Source: CAYYKK01 sp964467935 (GTDB taxonomy: Bacteria > Myxococcota_A > Polyangia > Polyangiales > Polyangiaceae). Taken from it: a stretch of DNA of 64,000 bases. Each line of letters opens with the position of its first letter. The first letter of the stretch is position 1. Below the pieces are notes generated by a model, which saw only the letters and a program-made list of their open reading frames with translations, was not told the DNA's origin and ran no database searches. Location: positions 1 to 64,000 of the forward strand of contig CAYYKK010000002.1 of the NCBI GenBank assembly GCA_964467935.1, given 5' to 3'. Positions 52,067-61,124 of the stretch are shown here, piece after piece. The position numbers and the translations under genes are program-made.

Positions 52067-54267
52067 GGAGGGAGGTCTTCCGGCTTGTAGGAGCACGTCC
52101 GGTACTCCTCGCTCGACGCCTCGCACAGCGCGTCGTCGAACTTCGGGCTCTCGTTGCACCAGGTGTCGAGCTCCGCGCCGGCGTCGCCCATCCCGAGGAA
52201 CACCGCGATCTCGGCGCACCGCCCGCGCGCGTCGGCGGCGCCCGTCGCGAACAGCCGGTGCATCTGGATCGGATCGAACGAGTAGCCGTAAGTCGGGGCG
52301 GTCGCTTCGTCGCGAAAGATGCCGACGATGTCGAAGGCGCGCCCTGGCTCGTGCGCGAGCACCTCGCGCTTCGTCGCCGGCGGCAGGTCCATCTGATCGA
52401 CCCGCGCCATGGCGTCGAAGGCGATCCCGCCGCACGCCTCCGAGAGGCGACCTTCGCAGAAGGCCTTCTGCGCGTCGGCGCTCATCGCGCCCGGCGCGAC
52501 GACCCGCTTCAGCATCTCGTCGCACGACGCCGACTCGAAGGCCTCCACGTAGCGTGCTCGCGGCATCGCGTCCCGCCACTCCGCCACGGTGACGCCGCTC
52601 AGCGAGACGTCGAGGTAGTGCAGCGCGATGCCGAGGCCCGTGGTGGGCGGCGCGACGGGCGTGCTCTCGGGCGGCGCGCTGCCGACGACCAGCGCGTGCT
52701 CGACGCCTCGCTGCACGAGCGCGTTGATCGGGATCTCCGATTGAATGCCCCCGTCGACGTAGAGGCCGGGTCGATCCTCGCCGGCGAGGCGGAGCGTCTT
52801 CACGGGCCACGCGATGAACGGCAGCACGAACGACGCGGAGATGTCGCGGTGCAGATCCGCGAGCGCGTGGGTCCATGGCGGGTTTCGCGTGGAGAAGACG
52901 GTGGAAGGATCCTGATCGCTCTCCACGTAGAGCTGGCCCCAGCGAAAATCGACGGTGGTGAGGACGAGCTCGGTCTGGTTCGTGAGCGCGTCGGCCTTCA
53001 CGTACCGCTCGATGAGCGTCCGCAGACCGTCGAAGTCCATGAGGCCGAGCTGCGGTCCGGCGAGCGTCCAGATGGGTCGGCTGTCCACGCAGTAGAGCTG
53101 CGATTGGCTCGGGCACGTGAACAGGCTCGCCGTCAGACGCCGCGCGTACTCGCGACACACGGGGCCGTCCTCCTCGACCTCCGGCCCGCGTTGACCCTTC
53201 GCGAGAGCGATGGTGCCGCCGCACATCGCGAGCGCCTTGCAGGCGGGCTTGGCGCAGCGGTTCGGCGACGGGTCGACCGCGCACTCGACCTGACAGTGCT
53301 CGTCGTGGAAGATGTCCGCGACGGCGGCGATGATCGCGCCAGCGCTCGTGCCGGACGTGACGGCGAGGCGAGCCTCTTCGGGAGCGATGCCGGTGCCCGT
53401 CTCGCCGCGCGACGCTTTCCACTCGCGATACCGTTGCATCAGCGTCAAGACACGCCACACGACGCCGGCGCTGTACACGCCCGTCGAGGCGCCGCCCTTG
53501 ATCGAGAGGCCGAGCGTCGGCGCGCGATCGGACGGGGTCCAGCGCCGAGCGCCGAGGTACTCGGAGGCCTCCATCATCGCCGCGCGCACGCCGGCCTCGG
53601 CCGCCGTCTCGTCGACGACGCGCTCCTCGTCGAGCATCCTCGCGACCTCGATGGCCACGATGTCGATCGCCGCAGCGAGCCGCGCCGCGTCGGCGTAGAG
53701 GTGCCCCGCGTCCGTGACCTTCTTGTCGGCGCCGCAGACGGGCCCGGGGACGATGCGGAGATCGGGCGGGGCGGCGTCCGTGACGAAGCCGATGAAGTCG
53801 CCCTCGAAGCGCTGCGCGCACGCGTCCGTGGCGGACTCGACGACCGCGCGCGCGAGGCGGTTGCGGGTGCCGGTCGTCGCCTGCTGCCCGCGATCGGCCC
53901 GCCGCAGCTTCACTTGATCCCAAGCCTTCTGCTGCACGTCCGGCGAGGCGAGCCAGCGCGCGACGGAGAGGCCTCTGCGGGAGAGCCCTTGCGTCGTGAA
54001 GCCGCGGAGGAACGCGCCCCGCGCCGTGAGCCGCACGCGCTCCTTGCCGATGTCGAACCGACTGAGCGTCGGATCGGGGAAGCTGTCCGTCGCGCCGGTG
54101 TTGAACGCGGCGAGCAGCCGATCGCTGTTGATGCCGCGGGTCACGCACGCGCCGCTCGTGGCGAGGCTCGCCGCGACGAGGACGATCACGCCGCCCGCGC
54201 GGCGTCCGTCGACGAGGGCGCGTGAGGCCGTACGCGAAGCACGTCGAAGGTCGGTCGCTCCCCCCAT
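52063..54267 (-). CDS. Patatin-like phospholipase lipoprotein
   Basis: A 734-aa exported acyl hydrolase. The N-terminus contains LVAASLATSGAC, making Cys41 the likely lipid site. The patatin domain has the oxyanion loop LGLSIKGGASTGVYSAGVV, nucleophile Ser308 in TSGTSAGAI and catalytic Asp505 in YVDGGIQSE, so the catalytic dyad is complete. A Cys-rich insert (CQVECAVDPSPNRCAKPACKALAMC) separates the two active-site elements and is unusual for patatins. The start ATG at 54267 is chosen over a form 82 residues longer that lacks an N-terminal signal. Its stop overlaps the next gene's GTG. Substrate likely membrane phospholipid, which is inference. Confidence 0.87.
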   Translation of the reverse strand: MGGATDLRRASRTASRALVDGRRAGGVIVLVAASLATSGACVTRGINSDRLLAAFNTGATDSFPDPTLSRFDIGKERVRLTARGAFLRGFTTQGLSRRGLSVARWLASPDVQQKAWDQVKLRRADRGQQATTGTRNRLARAVVESATDACAQRFEGDFIGFVTDAAPPDLRIVPGPVCGADKKVTDAGHLYADAARLAAAIDIVAIEVARMLDEERVVDETAAEAGVRAAMMEASEYLGARRWTPSDRAPTLGLSIKGGASTGVYSAGVVWRVLTLMQRYREWKASRGETGTGIAPEEARLAVTSGTSAGAIIAAVADIFHDEHCQVECAVDPSPNRCAKPACKALAMCGGTIALAKGQRGPEVEEDGPVCREYARRLTASLFTCPSQSQLYCVDSRPIWTLAGPQLGLMDFDGLRTLIERYVKADALTNQTELVLTTVDFRWGQLYVESDQDPSTVFSTRNPPWTHALADLHRDISASFVLPFIAWPVKTLRLAGEDRPGLYVDGGIQSEIPINALVQRGVEHALVVGSAPPESTPVAPPTTGLGIALHYLDVSLSGVTVAEWRDAMPRARYVEAFESASCDEMLKRVVAPGAMSADAQKAFCEGRLSEACGGIAFDAMARVDQMDLPPATKREVLAHEPGRAFDIVGIFRDEATAPTYGYSFDPIQMHRLFATGAADARGRCAEIAVFLGMGDAGAELDTWCNESPKFDDALCEASSEEYRTCSYKPEDLPP

Positions 54268-54394
54268 CGGTCGCCGAGATGCTAGGGAGCCGCGGAGCGG
54301 GGGGCCAAACAAGCGGTGCGCGCCAGGCCGCGCTCGCGAGGAAAATGTCCGGGGGCGCGGTTCGGCGATACGCTGGCTCACGAAGCGGGGAATC

Positions 54395-55696
54395 GTGGGA
54401 GACAAGCAAGACCGCCCGGAGAGCACGCTCGTCATGCAGCTGCCGCGCGCCGCGCCCCGGCCGACGGCCGCGGCGACGCCGCCCGCGAGCCCGGTGGAGG
54501 GCCACGTCCACATCGCGCCGGTCGAGGGGCCGCGCCCCGCGGACAGACCGCTCCCGCCGCCGCCGATGTTCCTCCTGACGAAGGCCGACGACGCGGAAGA
54601 GGCGGCGCGGCGCGCCGATCCGGACGAAGCGCCGACGGGCCTCAGGCCGCTGTCGAGCCCGTACGGCGGCGACGTCTCCGAGCCCCCGGACGAGCCCGCG
54701 ACGAGGCTCCGCGAGCCGTCGAGCCCGCGGACCCCGCAGCCTCATCCAACTGCAACTGCCATTCTGATGCACAACGGTCTCCCGATGCCGACCGGGCCGG
54801 AAGATCCGGGCCTCGCGGGCCCCGCCTTCGAGGGTCGAGAGGGAGACGTGCCGGGACCGATGGCCGACGCGCACCACGTCGCCCGCGTGATCCCCGACCC
54901 TCCCCCGCCGCCCACGCTGCCGCCTCCGCCGCTCGGGCCGGGGCCCGGCTCGTGGCCGACCGACACCGGTGGCTCGCTGCCGCGGGTGAGCGAGCCGCGC
55001 GCGGCGGCGCTGCCGGTCGGCGCGCTCGCCGCGGGCGGCGTGGTGGCGCTCGTCGTCGTGCTCGGGCTCGGGACGGGGCTCTATTTCGCGCTCCACAAAC
55101 CAGCTGGGCCCGCCGCGAGCGCGTCGGCCTCGACGGTCGCGACGGGGGCGCCCGCCGCGTCGACGGCGCCGAAGCCGACGGAAGAGGCGCGCAGACCCGA
55201 CGCGAGCGCGAGCGCCGCCGACCCGAGCGCGAGCGCCGCCGGTCCGAGCGCGAGCGCCGCCGACCCGAGCGCGGCGCAGCCGCCCGCTTCGCCTGGCAGC
55301 GACGAGGCGAAGGCGCGCGCGACGCTCGAGCGGCTGAAGACCGGCATCGAGACGTGCGTGTCGAAGAAGATCCACGTGCTGCCAGGCACGTCGCCCGCGG
55401 TGCCCGACGCCATGGCGTGGCTCAAGCACGGCCCCTACGCGAGCCTCAAGCGCGACTGGGTCGGTCCGTTCTTCGCGTGCACCGGCTTTCGCATGGAGGA
55501 GCCGATGCCCTTCATGCTCCAGTGGCAGGTCGAGGGGCCGAAGCGCAGCGGGACGGCCGTGGTCTGGCTCGACGACGATCACGACGGCAAAGCCGATCGG
55601 GCCTTTGGTTTCACCGCGCACTGGAAGCAGCGCGACGTCGTGAGCTTCGACCCCGTGGTGGCGCTCGATCCGAGCCGACCGATCGCGAAGCGCTGA
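54395..55696 (+). CDS. Membrane protein with Pro-rich N-terminus and Ala/Ser repeat linker
   Basis: A 433-aa protein starting at GTG (AGCGGGG upstream); ATG at 54434 would be a shorter alternative. The cytoplasmic first 200 residues are low complexity and rich in Pro (PPPPPTLPPPPLGPGPG). A single TM helix (about 206-229, VGALAAGGVVALVVVLGLGTGL) leads to an Ala/Ser/Thr/Asp linker containing a 7-residue repeat. The exported C-terminal 125 residues (LERLKTGIETCVSKKI to VALDPSRPIAKR) have two Cys and a compact beta pattern such as AVVWLDDDHDGKADRAFGFTAHW. Family not recognised. It is divergent from the patatin gene and convergent with a lipase gene. Confidence 0.75.
   Translation: MGDKQDRPESTLVMQLPRAAPRPTAAATPPASPVEGHVHIAPVEGPRPADRPLPPPPMFLLTKADDAEEAARRADPDEAPTGLRPLSSPYGGDVSEPPDEPATRLREPSSPRTPQPHPTATAILMHNGLPMPTGPEDPGLAGPAFEGREGDVPGPMADAHHVARVIPDPPPPPTLPPPPLGPGPGSWPTDTGGSLPRVSEPRAAALPVGALAAGGVVALVVVLGLGTGLYFALHKPAGPAASASASTVATGAPAASTAPKPTEEARRPDASASAADPSASAAGPSASAADPSAAQPPASPGSDEAKARATLERLKTGIETCVSKKIHVLPGTSPAVPDAMAWLKHGPYASLKRDWVGPFFACTGFRMEEPMPFMLQWQVEGPKRSGTAVVWLDDDHDGKADRAFGFTAHWKQRDVVSFDPVVALDPSRPIAKR
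55196..55276 (+). repeat. 21-bp tandem repeat encoding a 7-residue Ala/Ser/Asp motif
   Basis: Four near-identical 21-base units encode ADPSASA-type heptads (DASASAA, DPSASAA, GPSASAA, DPSAAQP) in the linker after the TM helix. Units two and three differ by two bases. The array probably forms a flexible spacer of variable length. Confidence 0.7.
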
Positions 55697-55722
55697 CGCT
55701 CCTCGCCGGTTGATCACGCCGC

Positions 55723-57024
55723 CTAGGGCGGGTCGGCGCAGCGATCGAGCTCGGCGTAGCGGCCGCTCGCGCGCGCTCGCTTGAGGCGACGGTAGTAGCC
55801 GCTCTTCGTGCGTCCGTCGCGAAGGCCGCTCGCGTCGTGATCGCCGATCGACAAGAGGCCGTAGCTCGGCTCCTTCTTCGGAGCGACGACGAGCCCGTCC
55901 TCGCGGAGGTAGACGAGGGCGCCGACGTGCTCGAAGCCGAGGAGCTCCGACGGGATCGCCGTCACCGCGTCGTCGTCGTTGCGAACGCGGACGAGGCGCA
56001 CGCCCTTGTCCTTCGCCTCCCGCTCGAGCTCGCTCGCGAACGCGTGGTCGCCCACGCGCGGCGAGCCGAAGGTGTAGAGGCCGGCGAGTTCGAGATCGGC
56101 CCCCTCGTCGATCGCGCGCAGGATGCGGGCGGCGGTGATCGTCGCGAGGGCCCCGCCCAGGCTGTGACCGGTGACCCAGATGCGCGCGCCGGTGCCCTCG
56201 AGCTCGTGGAGCTTCTGCATGAGCAGAGGCTCCACCTCGGCGAAGCCGTCGTAGAATCCCGCGTGCACGCCGCCCCACGCGGCGGGCCATCCGTGTCCGC
56301 CGAGCGAGGTGCGCCAGGTGCGGAGGTCGAGCGACACGTCGACCGACTCGCGCGGCTCGGTCCCGCGAAACGCGATCACCACGAGGGGGCGCGACGCGTG
56401 CCGCGCGAAGACGACCTGCGTGCTCCCGTCCTCGAACCGAGGCCCTCCGCCGCGCCGCCCGGAGAAGAACTGCAGGTACCTGCCCTCGCGCGCGCGGTGC
56501 ACGAGCCAGGCTTGGAAGCCCGCCGACGGCATCTCGTCGTCGCGTAGCTCGGGGCCGTCGAGGAACCGAGACGCGCACGCGCCCCACGGCGCTCCCTCGG
56601 GGATCAGGCGCTGGGCGCGCTCTCGCAAGGCAGCGGTGTGGAGCGCCGAGGTGATCTCGTCCTCGCGGAGCGCCTCCGCGGCGCGCAAGCGACGGAGATC
56701 CTCCTCGCACGTGGCCCACTCGCGATCCATCGGCTCGTCGGGGTTCCCGAAGCCGAGCTGGTTCAACATCGGCCCGACGACGGCCGCGTGCGCGTACTCG
56801 TTCGCGGAGAAGAACGACAACCAGAGGAGGTTCGTGAGCTGGAGCGGCGCGTCCGGAGGCGGCGCCACGCAGAACGTCAGCGCGCCTCCGTCGGACGGCG
56901 AGTCCGCGAAGGGAACGAGCGGCGTCATCGGCGCGGTCGAAGGGAGGACGCCGCCGCAACCAGACGCCGCGCCGAGGACGACGCAGAGCGCGAGCGACCT
57001 CGGGAGGGCTTGCACGCGCCGCAC
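55723..57024 (-). CDS. Class 3 lipase-like lipoprotein
   Basis: A 433-aa exported alpha/beta hydrolase. The signal ends VLGAASGC (Cys23). The lipase class 3 core shows FARHASRPLVVIAFRGTE, HAGFYDGF, the nucleophile elbow VTGHSLGGALA with Ser288, LYTFGSPRVGD and VRNDDDAVTAIP, which supplies the catalytic Asp region; the His is probably in the EHVGALVYL to GDHDA stretch. The N-terminal 150 residues are an unassigned extension. It should hydrolyse triglycerides or phospholipids at the cell surface. It is convergent with the one-TM protein gene and divergent from a diheme lipoprotein gene. Confidence 0.92.
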   Translation of the reverse strand: MRRVQALPRSLALCVVLGAASGCGGVLPSTAPMTPLVPFADSPSDGGALTFCVAPPPDAPLQLTNLLWLSFFSANEYAHAAVVGPMLNQLGFGNPDEPMDREWATCEEDLRRLRAAEALREDEITSALHTAALRERAQRLIPEGAPWGACASRFLDGPELRDDEMPSAGFQAWLVHRAREGRYLQFFSGRRGGGPRFEDGSTQVVFARHASRPLVVIAFRGTEPRESVDVSLDLRTWRTSLGGHGWPAAWGGVHAGFYDGFAEVEPLLMQKLHELEGTGARIWVTGHSLGGALATITAARILRAIDEGADLELAGLYTFGSPRVGDHAFASELEREAKDKGVRLVRVRNDDDAVTAIPSELLGFEHVGALVYLREDGLVVAPKKEPSYGLLSIGDHDASGLRDGRTKSGYYRRLKRARASGRYAELDRCADPP

Positions 57025-57148
57025 GATCGGCGACCGGCTCGCTCGGCGTCAAGCGCGTCCGCCGGGGCGATTGTTGCTTGGAGAGGAACAGTTCGTTGGC
57101 GGAAGGAAGCTTGCTTCGGGTTCCTGCTTGGCATTACAAGGTCGCCCC

Positions 57149-57718
57149 ATGCAAACGCGTACTCTGTTCGGCTTGGGCCTGATCGCCGCCATGGCGGTCG
57201 CGGCTGCCTGCGGCAGCTCCACCCCCACCACCGAGACCCCGGTCGCCGAGTCGAGCGCGCCGATGGCCTCGGCCGAGGTGCCCGCGATGACGGCCGTCCC
57301 CACGGCCGAGCCCGTCGCGTCCGCCGTCCCGACGGCCGTCCCGACCGCTTCGGCGAGCGCGGCTCCGCCCGCCGTCCCGGCGACGTGGAAGGAAGCGACC
57401 ACGAAGGATCAGCAGATGGCCTACATGAAGACGAACATCGTCCCGGCCATGGCGAAGGTCTTCCAGGACAAGGACGCGAAGAAGTACGCCTCGTTCGGCT
57501 GCGTCACCTGCCACGGCCCGAAGTACCAGGCGCCCAAGGACTTCCTGCCGAAGCTCACGATGAAGGGCGGCAAGTTCTCGGGCAAGGCCGACACCATCAA
57601 GTTCATGATGGAGAAGGTCGTGCCGGCGATGGCTCCGGCGATGGGCGAGAAGCCGTTCGACCCGGCGACGAAGACCGGCTTCGGCTGCGCGGGCTGCCAC
57701 ACCGTCGACATGAAGTGA
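57149..57718 (+). CDS. Diheme c-type cytochrome-like lipoprotein
   Basis: A 189-aa exported protein with a signal ending VAAAC (Cys21) and an Ala/Pro/Val/Thr linker built on PTAEPVASAVPTAVPTA. The globular part has two heme c attachment motifs, CVTCH (118-122) and CAGCH (180-184), with several Met residues (FMMEKVVPAMAPAMGE) that could act as distal ligands. It resembles small photosynthetic-reaction-centre-type or photosystem-independent diheme carriers only in general outline. It is likely to move electrons at the outer face of the inner membrane or on the outer membrane. Divergent from the lipase gene. Confidence 0.88.
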   Translation: MQTRTLFGLGLIAAMAVAAACGSSTPTTETPVAESSAPMASAEVPAMTAVPTAEPVASAVPTAVPTASASAAPPAVPATWKEATTKDQQMAYMKTNIVPAMAKVFQDKDAKKYASFGCVTCHGPKYQAPKDFLPKLTMKGGKFSGKADTIKFMMEKVVPAMAPAMGEKPFDPATKTGFGCAGCHTVDMK

Positions 57719-57895
57719 TGCGCCGCGGGCGCGGCCGACGCGGCCCCGCCTCGCACCGAAGGGAGCCGAGCTGCTCCTCCATCGAGCTCCGCGGCTCGAG
57801 GAGAGGTCGCCCGGCTCTCCGCTTTTTGTCGCGCGTGAGACGCGCTCGCGCCGCCTGTCCCCGCCGCTCGACGCGCCTATGATGCCCCGACGCTC

Positions 57896-59488
57896 ATGAC
57901 CTCGTGGAGACCTCACCCGAGGCTCGACGCGCGTCGGGCTGCCCTCGGGCTCGTCGCGCTCGGGCTCGTCGCGTTCGTCGCGACGAGGCGCCTGCACCCG
58001 ATCCAGGGCCTCGGCAACCCGGACATCGGCGGCATCCTCTACAGCGCGGACACGCTGAACCGCGGGCTCCTGCCCTACCGCGACACGATCGACCTCAAGC
58101 CGCCGGGGACGTTCTTCCTGGTCGCCGCGATCTTCCGCTGGGTGGCGCGCGACATCGGCGTGCTGCACCTCGCCTACGCGATCTGGATGGCGCTGGGGGC
58201 GCCCGCGATCGCCCTCGCCGGGCGCGCGCTCTATGGACGCGACGCGCGGGGCACCTTCGCCTCGGGCCTCGCCGTCGCGCTCTACCTCGTGACGATCGGC
58301 GCGTTCGACATGAACTACGCGTCGTGGATGACGCCGGCCTACGCGTGGAGCTTCGCGATGCTCGCCCGGAGCCTCGCGGACGAAGACGTCACCTCGAGCC
58401 TGCTCGCGGGCATGTTCGCGACGTGCGCGTACGTGCTGAAGTCGCAGGCCGTCGTCCTCGCGCCGCTCTTCCTCGTCGCGCTCGCGTGGGGGCGTCGCCG
58501 CGCGCTGCCGGGCGCGAGGTTCCGCGTCCTCGCTTGGTGGATCGCCGGCGCGGCGCTCGGCGCGCTCCCGCTCTTCGCGTTCTACGCGTCGAAGGGCGCG
58601 CTCCGCGAGCTCGTCGGCGGCCTCTTCCCGTTCGAGACGGTGGCTCGCTACAGCGCGCGTCGCAACGAGTCGTGGCGCGAGATCTTCGCTCTCTGGCTCG
58701 TCGCTCGGCAGCAGCTCGTCCACTTCCCGCTGGAGTGGGCGTTGGCCGCCGCTGCGCTCGGGCAGACGTTCGCCACGCGGCGCGAGCGCACGGACCGGCC
58801 CACCATCGTGCCGGCGCTCGCGTTCTTCGTCGCGAGCTTCGGCGGCTGCGCCCTCGGCGGCTTCCGGTTCTACGTGCACTACTTGCCCCAGTGCCTCCCG
58901 TCCCTCGCCCTCTTGGCCGCGCACCCCGCCGGCCTCGAGGTCTTCACGCGCGCGGTGCGCGGGGAGCGAGGCATGGGTCGCGCGCTCGCGCGCTTGGGCA
59001 CCGCCGCCGTCGCGCTCTCGGCGATCGTGACGCTCGGGCGCATCCCGCTCGGCCGCGCCGCCTCGTACGACAACGGCGGCACGGGCGCGGTGCAGCCCGC
59101 CGCCCAGCTCGTGCACGATCTCACGCGGCGCGACGATCGCGTCCTCGTGTGGGGTTGGCAGGCGTGGGGCGTCTACTACTACGCCGATCGTCGCTCGCCC
59201 TCCGCCCTCTTCAAGATGCTGGGCGAGGTGACCGAGCTCAACGACAACTCGGAGCTCGCTCCGCCCTCGCCGATCCACTTTCGCGACGGCCCCCTGGCGA
59301 CGCGCTTCATGCGCGAGTTCGACGCTCATCCGCCAGCGGCCATCGTGCGCACGCACCCGTTCTTCCCGGGCGTGAAGGACGATCCGCTCGAGGAGTTCGC
59401 CGCGCTGCGCCTGCGCCTCGATCGCGACTACGACGCCATCGCCACGTACGGGAGGCTCACCGTCTACGTGCGCCGCCGAGGGCGCTGA
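57896..59488 (+). CDS. Polytopic membrane glycosyltransferase-like protein (GT-C fold)
   Basis: A 530-aa membrane protein with about 10-11 hydrophobic helices and no cleaved signal. The first large loop begins GNPDIGGILYSADTLNRGLLPYRDTIDLKPPGTFFL, whose Asp and the following DLKPPG match the pattern of GT-C glycosyltransferases of the ArnT/PMT/GT39 type (acidic residue in the first loop, then KPP). The C-terminal 110 residues form a soluble domain (VLVWGWQAWGVYYYADRRSP). Probably transfers a sugar from a lipid carrier to a cell-surface acceptor. It begins 177 bases after the diheme gene. Acceptor unknown. Confidence 0.82.
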   Translation: MTSWRPHPRLDARRAALGLVALGLVAFVATRRLHPIQGLGNPDIGGILYSADTLNRGLLPYRDTIDLKPPGTFFLVAAIFRWVARDIGVLHLAYAIWMALGAPAIALAGRALYGRDARGTFASGLAVALYLVTIGAFDMNYASWMTPAYAWSFAMLARSLADEDVTSSLLAGMFATCAYVLKSQAVVLAPLFLVALAWGRRRALPGARFRVLAWWIAGAALGALPLFAFYASKGALRELVGGLFPFETVARYSARRNESWREIFALWLVARQQLVHFPLEWALAAAALGQTFATRRERTDRPTIVPALAFFVASFGGCALGGFRFYVHYLPQCLPSLALLAAHPAGLEVFTRAVRGERGMGRALARLGTAAVALSAIVTLGRIPLGRAASYDNGGTGAVQPAAQLVHDLTRRDDRVLVWGWQAWGVYYYADRRSPSALFKMLGEVTELNDNSELAPPSPIHFRDGPLATRFMREFDAHPPAAIVRTHPFFPGVKDDPLEEFAALRLRLDRDYDAIATYGRLTVYVRRRGR

Positions 59489-59502
59489 GCCCAAAAGAGA
59501 GA

Positions 59503-59525
59503 GAGCCGGAGTGATGCTCCGGCTC
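59503..59525. terminator. Perfect hairpin terminator
   Basis: GAGCCGGAG (59503-59511) pairs with CTCCGGCTC (59517-59525) around a TGATG loop. Read on the minus strand, the stem is followed by TCTCTCTTTT, a fair U-tract, so it best terminates the Cys-repeat lipoprotein gene (stop 59581). It also lies 15 bases after the plus-strand membrane glycosyltransferase stop and may serve both. Confidence 0.72.
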
Positions 59526-59580
59526 CCCCTCGCCTCACCGAGCGCTCGACGCGCAGGTGACCCTTCGACTCATTTGCATC

Positions 59581-60315
59581 TCAGTTACAGAAGAACATGT
59601 CATTCTGGCAGATGCAGCTCTTCGCGCCGTACATGCACGTCTGCCCGTTCTGGTTGCAGGTCGAGCCGGGCGCCGGCTGCATGGCGGGGCAAGGCGTCGG
59701 GCAGTTCCACTGGCCTTGGAAGCACGCGCACACCTGCGCGCCGTAGTCGCAGACGAGACCGTTCGAGCCCTGGCAGTTCATGCCGTCCATCGGCTGGGCC
59801 GCGGGGCACATCTGGCAGTTCCACATGGTGTTGCCGCCGCCGCCGGCGCAGGCGCACTGGGTCGATCCGTAGTCACAGCGGAGCGGCCCGCCCATCATGT
59901 TCTGACAAGCCCCGGAGGGCTGCGTCGCGGGGCACATGTTGCAGCGCCAGTTGCCGCCGAACGAGCAGTTGCACTGCGTCGTTCCGTAGTCGCAGTTCTG
60001 GCCGGGCTGCGTGCACATGTCGTTGTTCGCGGGCTGCGCCACGGGGCAGGTCGTGCCGCCCGTGCCGGTCGACGCAGAGCTCGTCGAGCCCGCGCCGCCC
60101 ACGCCCGTCCCGCTGCCGGTGCCCGAGCCGGTGCCGGCTCCCGTGCCGCTGCCCGTCCCCGATCCCGTCCCGCCGGTGCCCGTGCCGGTGGACGTGGGGT
60201 TGCCCGAGGCGGGGCCCGTGGTGCCGGCGCCGCCCGCGCCGCCGCTGTCGCCACAGCCCGCGAGGGCGAGACCGACGGTTGCAATCCAAGCACATCGAGT
60301 CACGAGTGCGCTCAT
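59581..60315 (-). CDS. Lipoprotein with four Cys-rich tandem repeats
   Basis: A 244-aa exported protein. The signal ends LALAGC (Cys21), followed by about 65 residues of Gly/Ser/Thr (GTGSGTGSGTG) linker. The rest consists of four repeats of about 37-42 residues, each with the core CPAxQP...CxYGxxxCxC...WxC (for example CPAMQPAPGSTC, NGQTCMYGAKSCIC). Each repeat has about six Cys and so is probably a small disulfide-locked module. GAGGAG precedes ATG 60315, which supports this start over a longer frame. Function unknown; a surface or cell-contact protein is likely. Confidence 0.87.
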   Translation of the reverse strand: MSALVTRCAWIATVGLALAGCGDSGGAGGAGTTGPASGNPTSTGTGTGGTGSGTGSGTGAGTGSGTGSGTGVGGAGSTSSASTGTGGTTCPVAQPANNDMCTQPGQNCDYGTTQCNCSFGGNWRCNMCPATQPSGACQNMMGGPLRCDYGSTQCACAGGGGNTMWNCQMCPAAQPMDGMNCQGSNGLVCDYGAQVCACFQGQWNCPTPCPAMQPAPGSTCNQNGQTCMYGAKSCICQNDMFFCN

Positions 60316-60587
60316 GAGGACTCCTCTCCGGGTCGTCTCCCCGACGACCTCTTGGTGATGGCCCATGACAAGGAAGGAACGGGCCGTTTCGACCCATTGC
60401 ACGGGCTTTCCCGAGATCGGTCAAACCTCCATCGCGGGATGAAGGAGACTTCAGCGATCTCTCGGAACACGCGGAGACGCCGCGGGCGAAGCTCGGGGCT
60501 TGACGCGCCCACGGTCGGGCGCGTAACCGCGCGACGCCCACCCATCGCGCGGAAGGCCCCGCGACAGGCGACGCCGCGCGCGCCGGC

Positions 60588-60977
60588 TCAGCGGAAGTAG
60601 GCCTTCACGCTGGCGTCGCCGAGCTCACGGAACGAGCGGACGTTCATGTAGACGGAGCCCGCCGAGACGGCGAGATCGATGAGCGCACCCAGCGAGAAAT
60701 GGCTCACGAAGGCGAGCCCGAAGCGCGCGACGCCGAGGAGCCCCGTGAACGCGAACACGACCGAGAAGAACACGAGGAGGCTCCTCACGACCGAGGAGCG
60801 CGCGAGGAGGCGCCGGCCGAGGAACCAGGTGAGGGCGAAGCTGACGAGCGTCGAGAGGCCGGTGAGGAACAGGGAGAAGAAGCCGATCCCGTTCTGCAGG
60901 ATGGATGCGAGCGCGGCGAAGACGGCGAGCCCGTACCACCCGTTCGTGAGCGTCTCGATGCGTTCCCTTGCGGTCAT
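60588..60977 (-). CDS. Small polytopic membrane protein, 129 aa
   Basis: A small integral membrane protein with three or four hydrophobic helices (YGLAVFAALASILQNGIGFFSLFLTGLSTLVSFALTWFL, VVRSLLVFFSVVFAFTGLLGVARFGLAFV, LGALIDLAVSAGSVYM), resembling DUF-type four-helix inner-membrane proteins. The start is well supported: GGGAGGAT lies six bases before ATG. No family motif can be named. It shares its strand with the Cys-repeat lipoprotein gene, which starts 270 bases further on, and is divergent from a kinase gene. Confidence 0.82.
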   Translation of the reverse strand: MTARERIETLTNGWYGLAVFAALASILQNGIGFFSLFLTGLSTLVSFALTWFLGRRLLARSSVVRSLLVFFSVVFAFTGLLGVARFGLAFVSHFSLGALIDLAVSAGSVYMNVRSFRELGDASVKAYFR

Positions 60978-61124
60978 GAAATCCTCCCGGTTCGTGGCCG
61001 CCGAAGCGTAGCCCCCGGGACGAGGGGGCGCCACCCACGTCGGACGGACGCGGCGCCGAGGGGATCTGTCCCGAGTGGCGAGGCTCGAAAGCGGACGTAC
61101 GATCTCGAGGGTGAAGTGCGCGCG

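Noticed and set aside
55196..55276. CRISPR-like repeat array
   Set aside because: The units are contiguous, in frame and code for an Ala/Ser/Asp linker; there are no spacers.
50822..57052. A 2076-codon open frame on the minus strand spanning several genes
   Set aside because: Only its 3' part (envelope protein) has a signal and fold pattern. The rest runs through the patatin and lipase genes in other frames and antisense to the one-TM protein gene, and is Arg/Ala/Pro-rich shadow coding typical of very high GC DNA.
57096..57114. Possible sigma-54 promoter before the diheme lipoprotein gene (TTGGC...TTGC)
   Set aside because: The two elements are ten bases apart where the consensus needs seven, and the GG/GC spacing does not fit.
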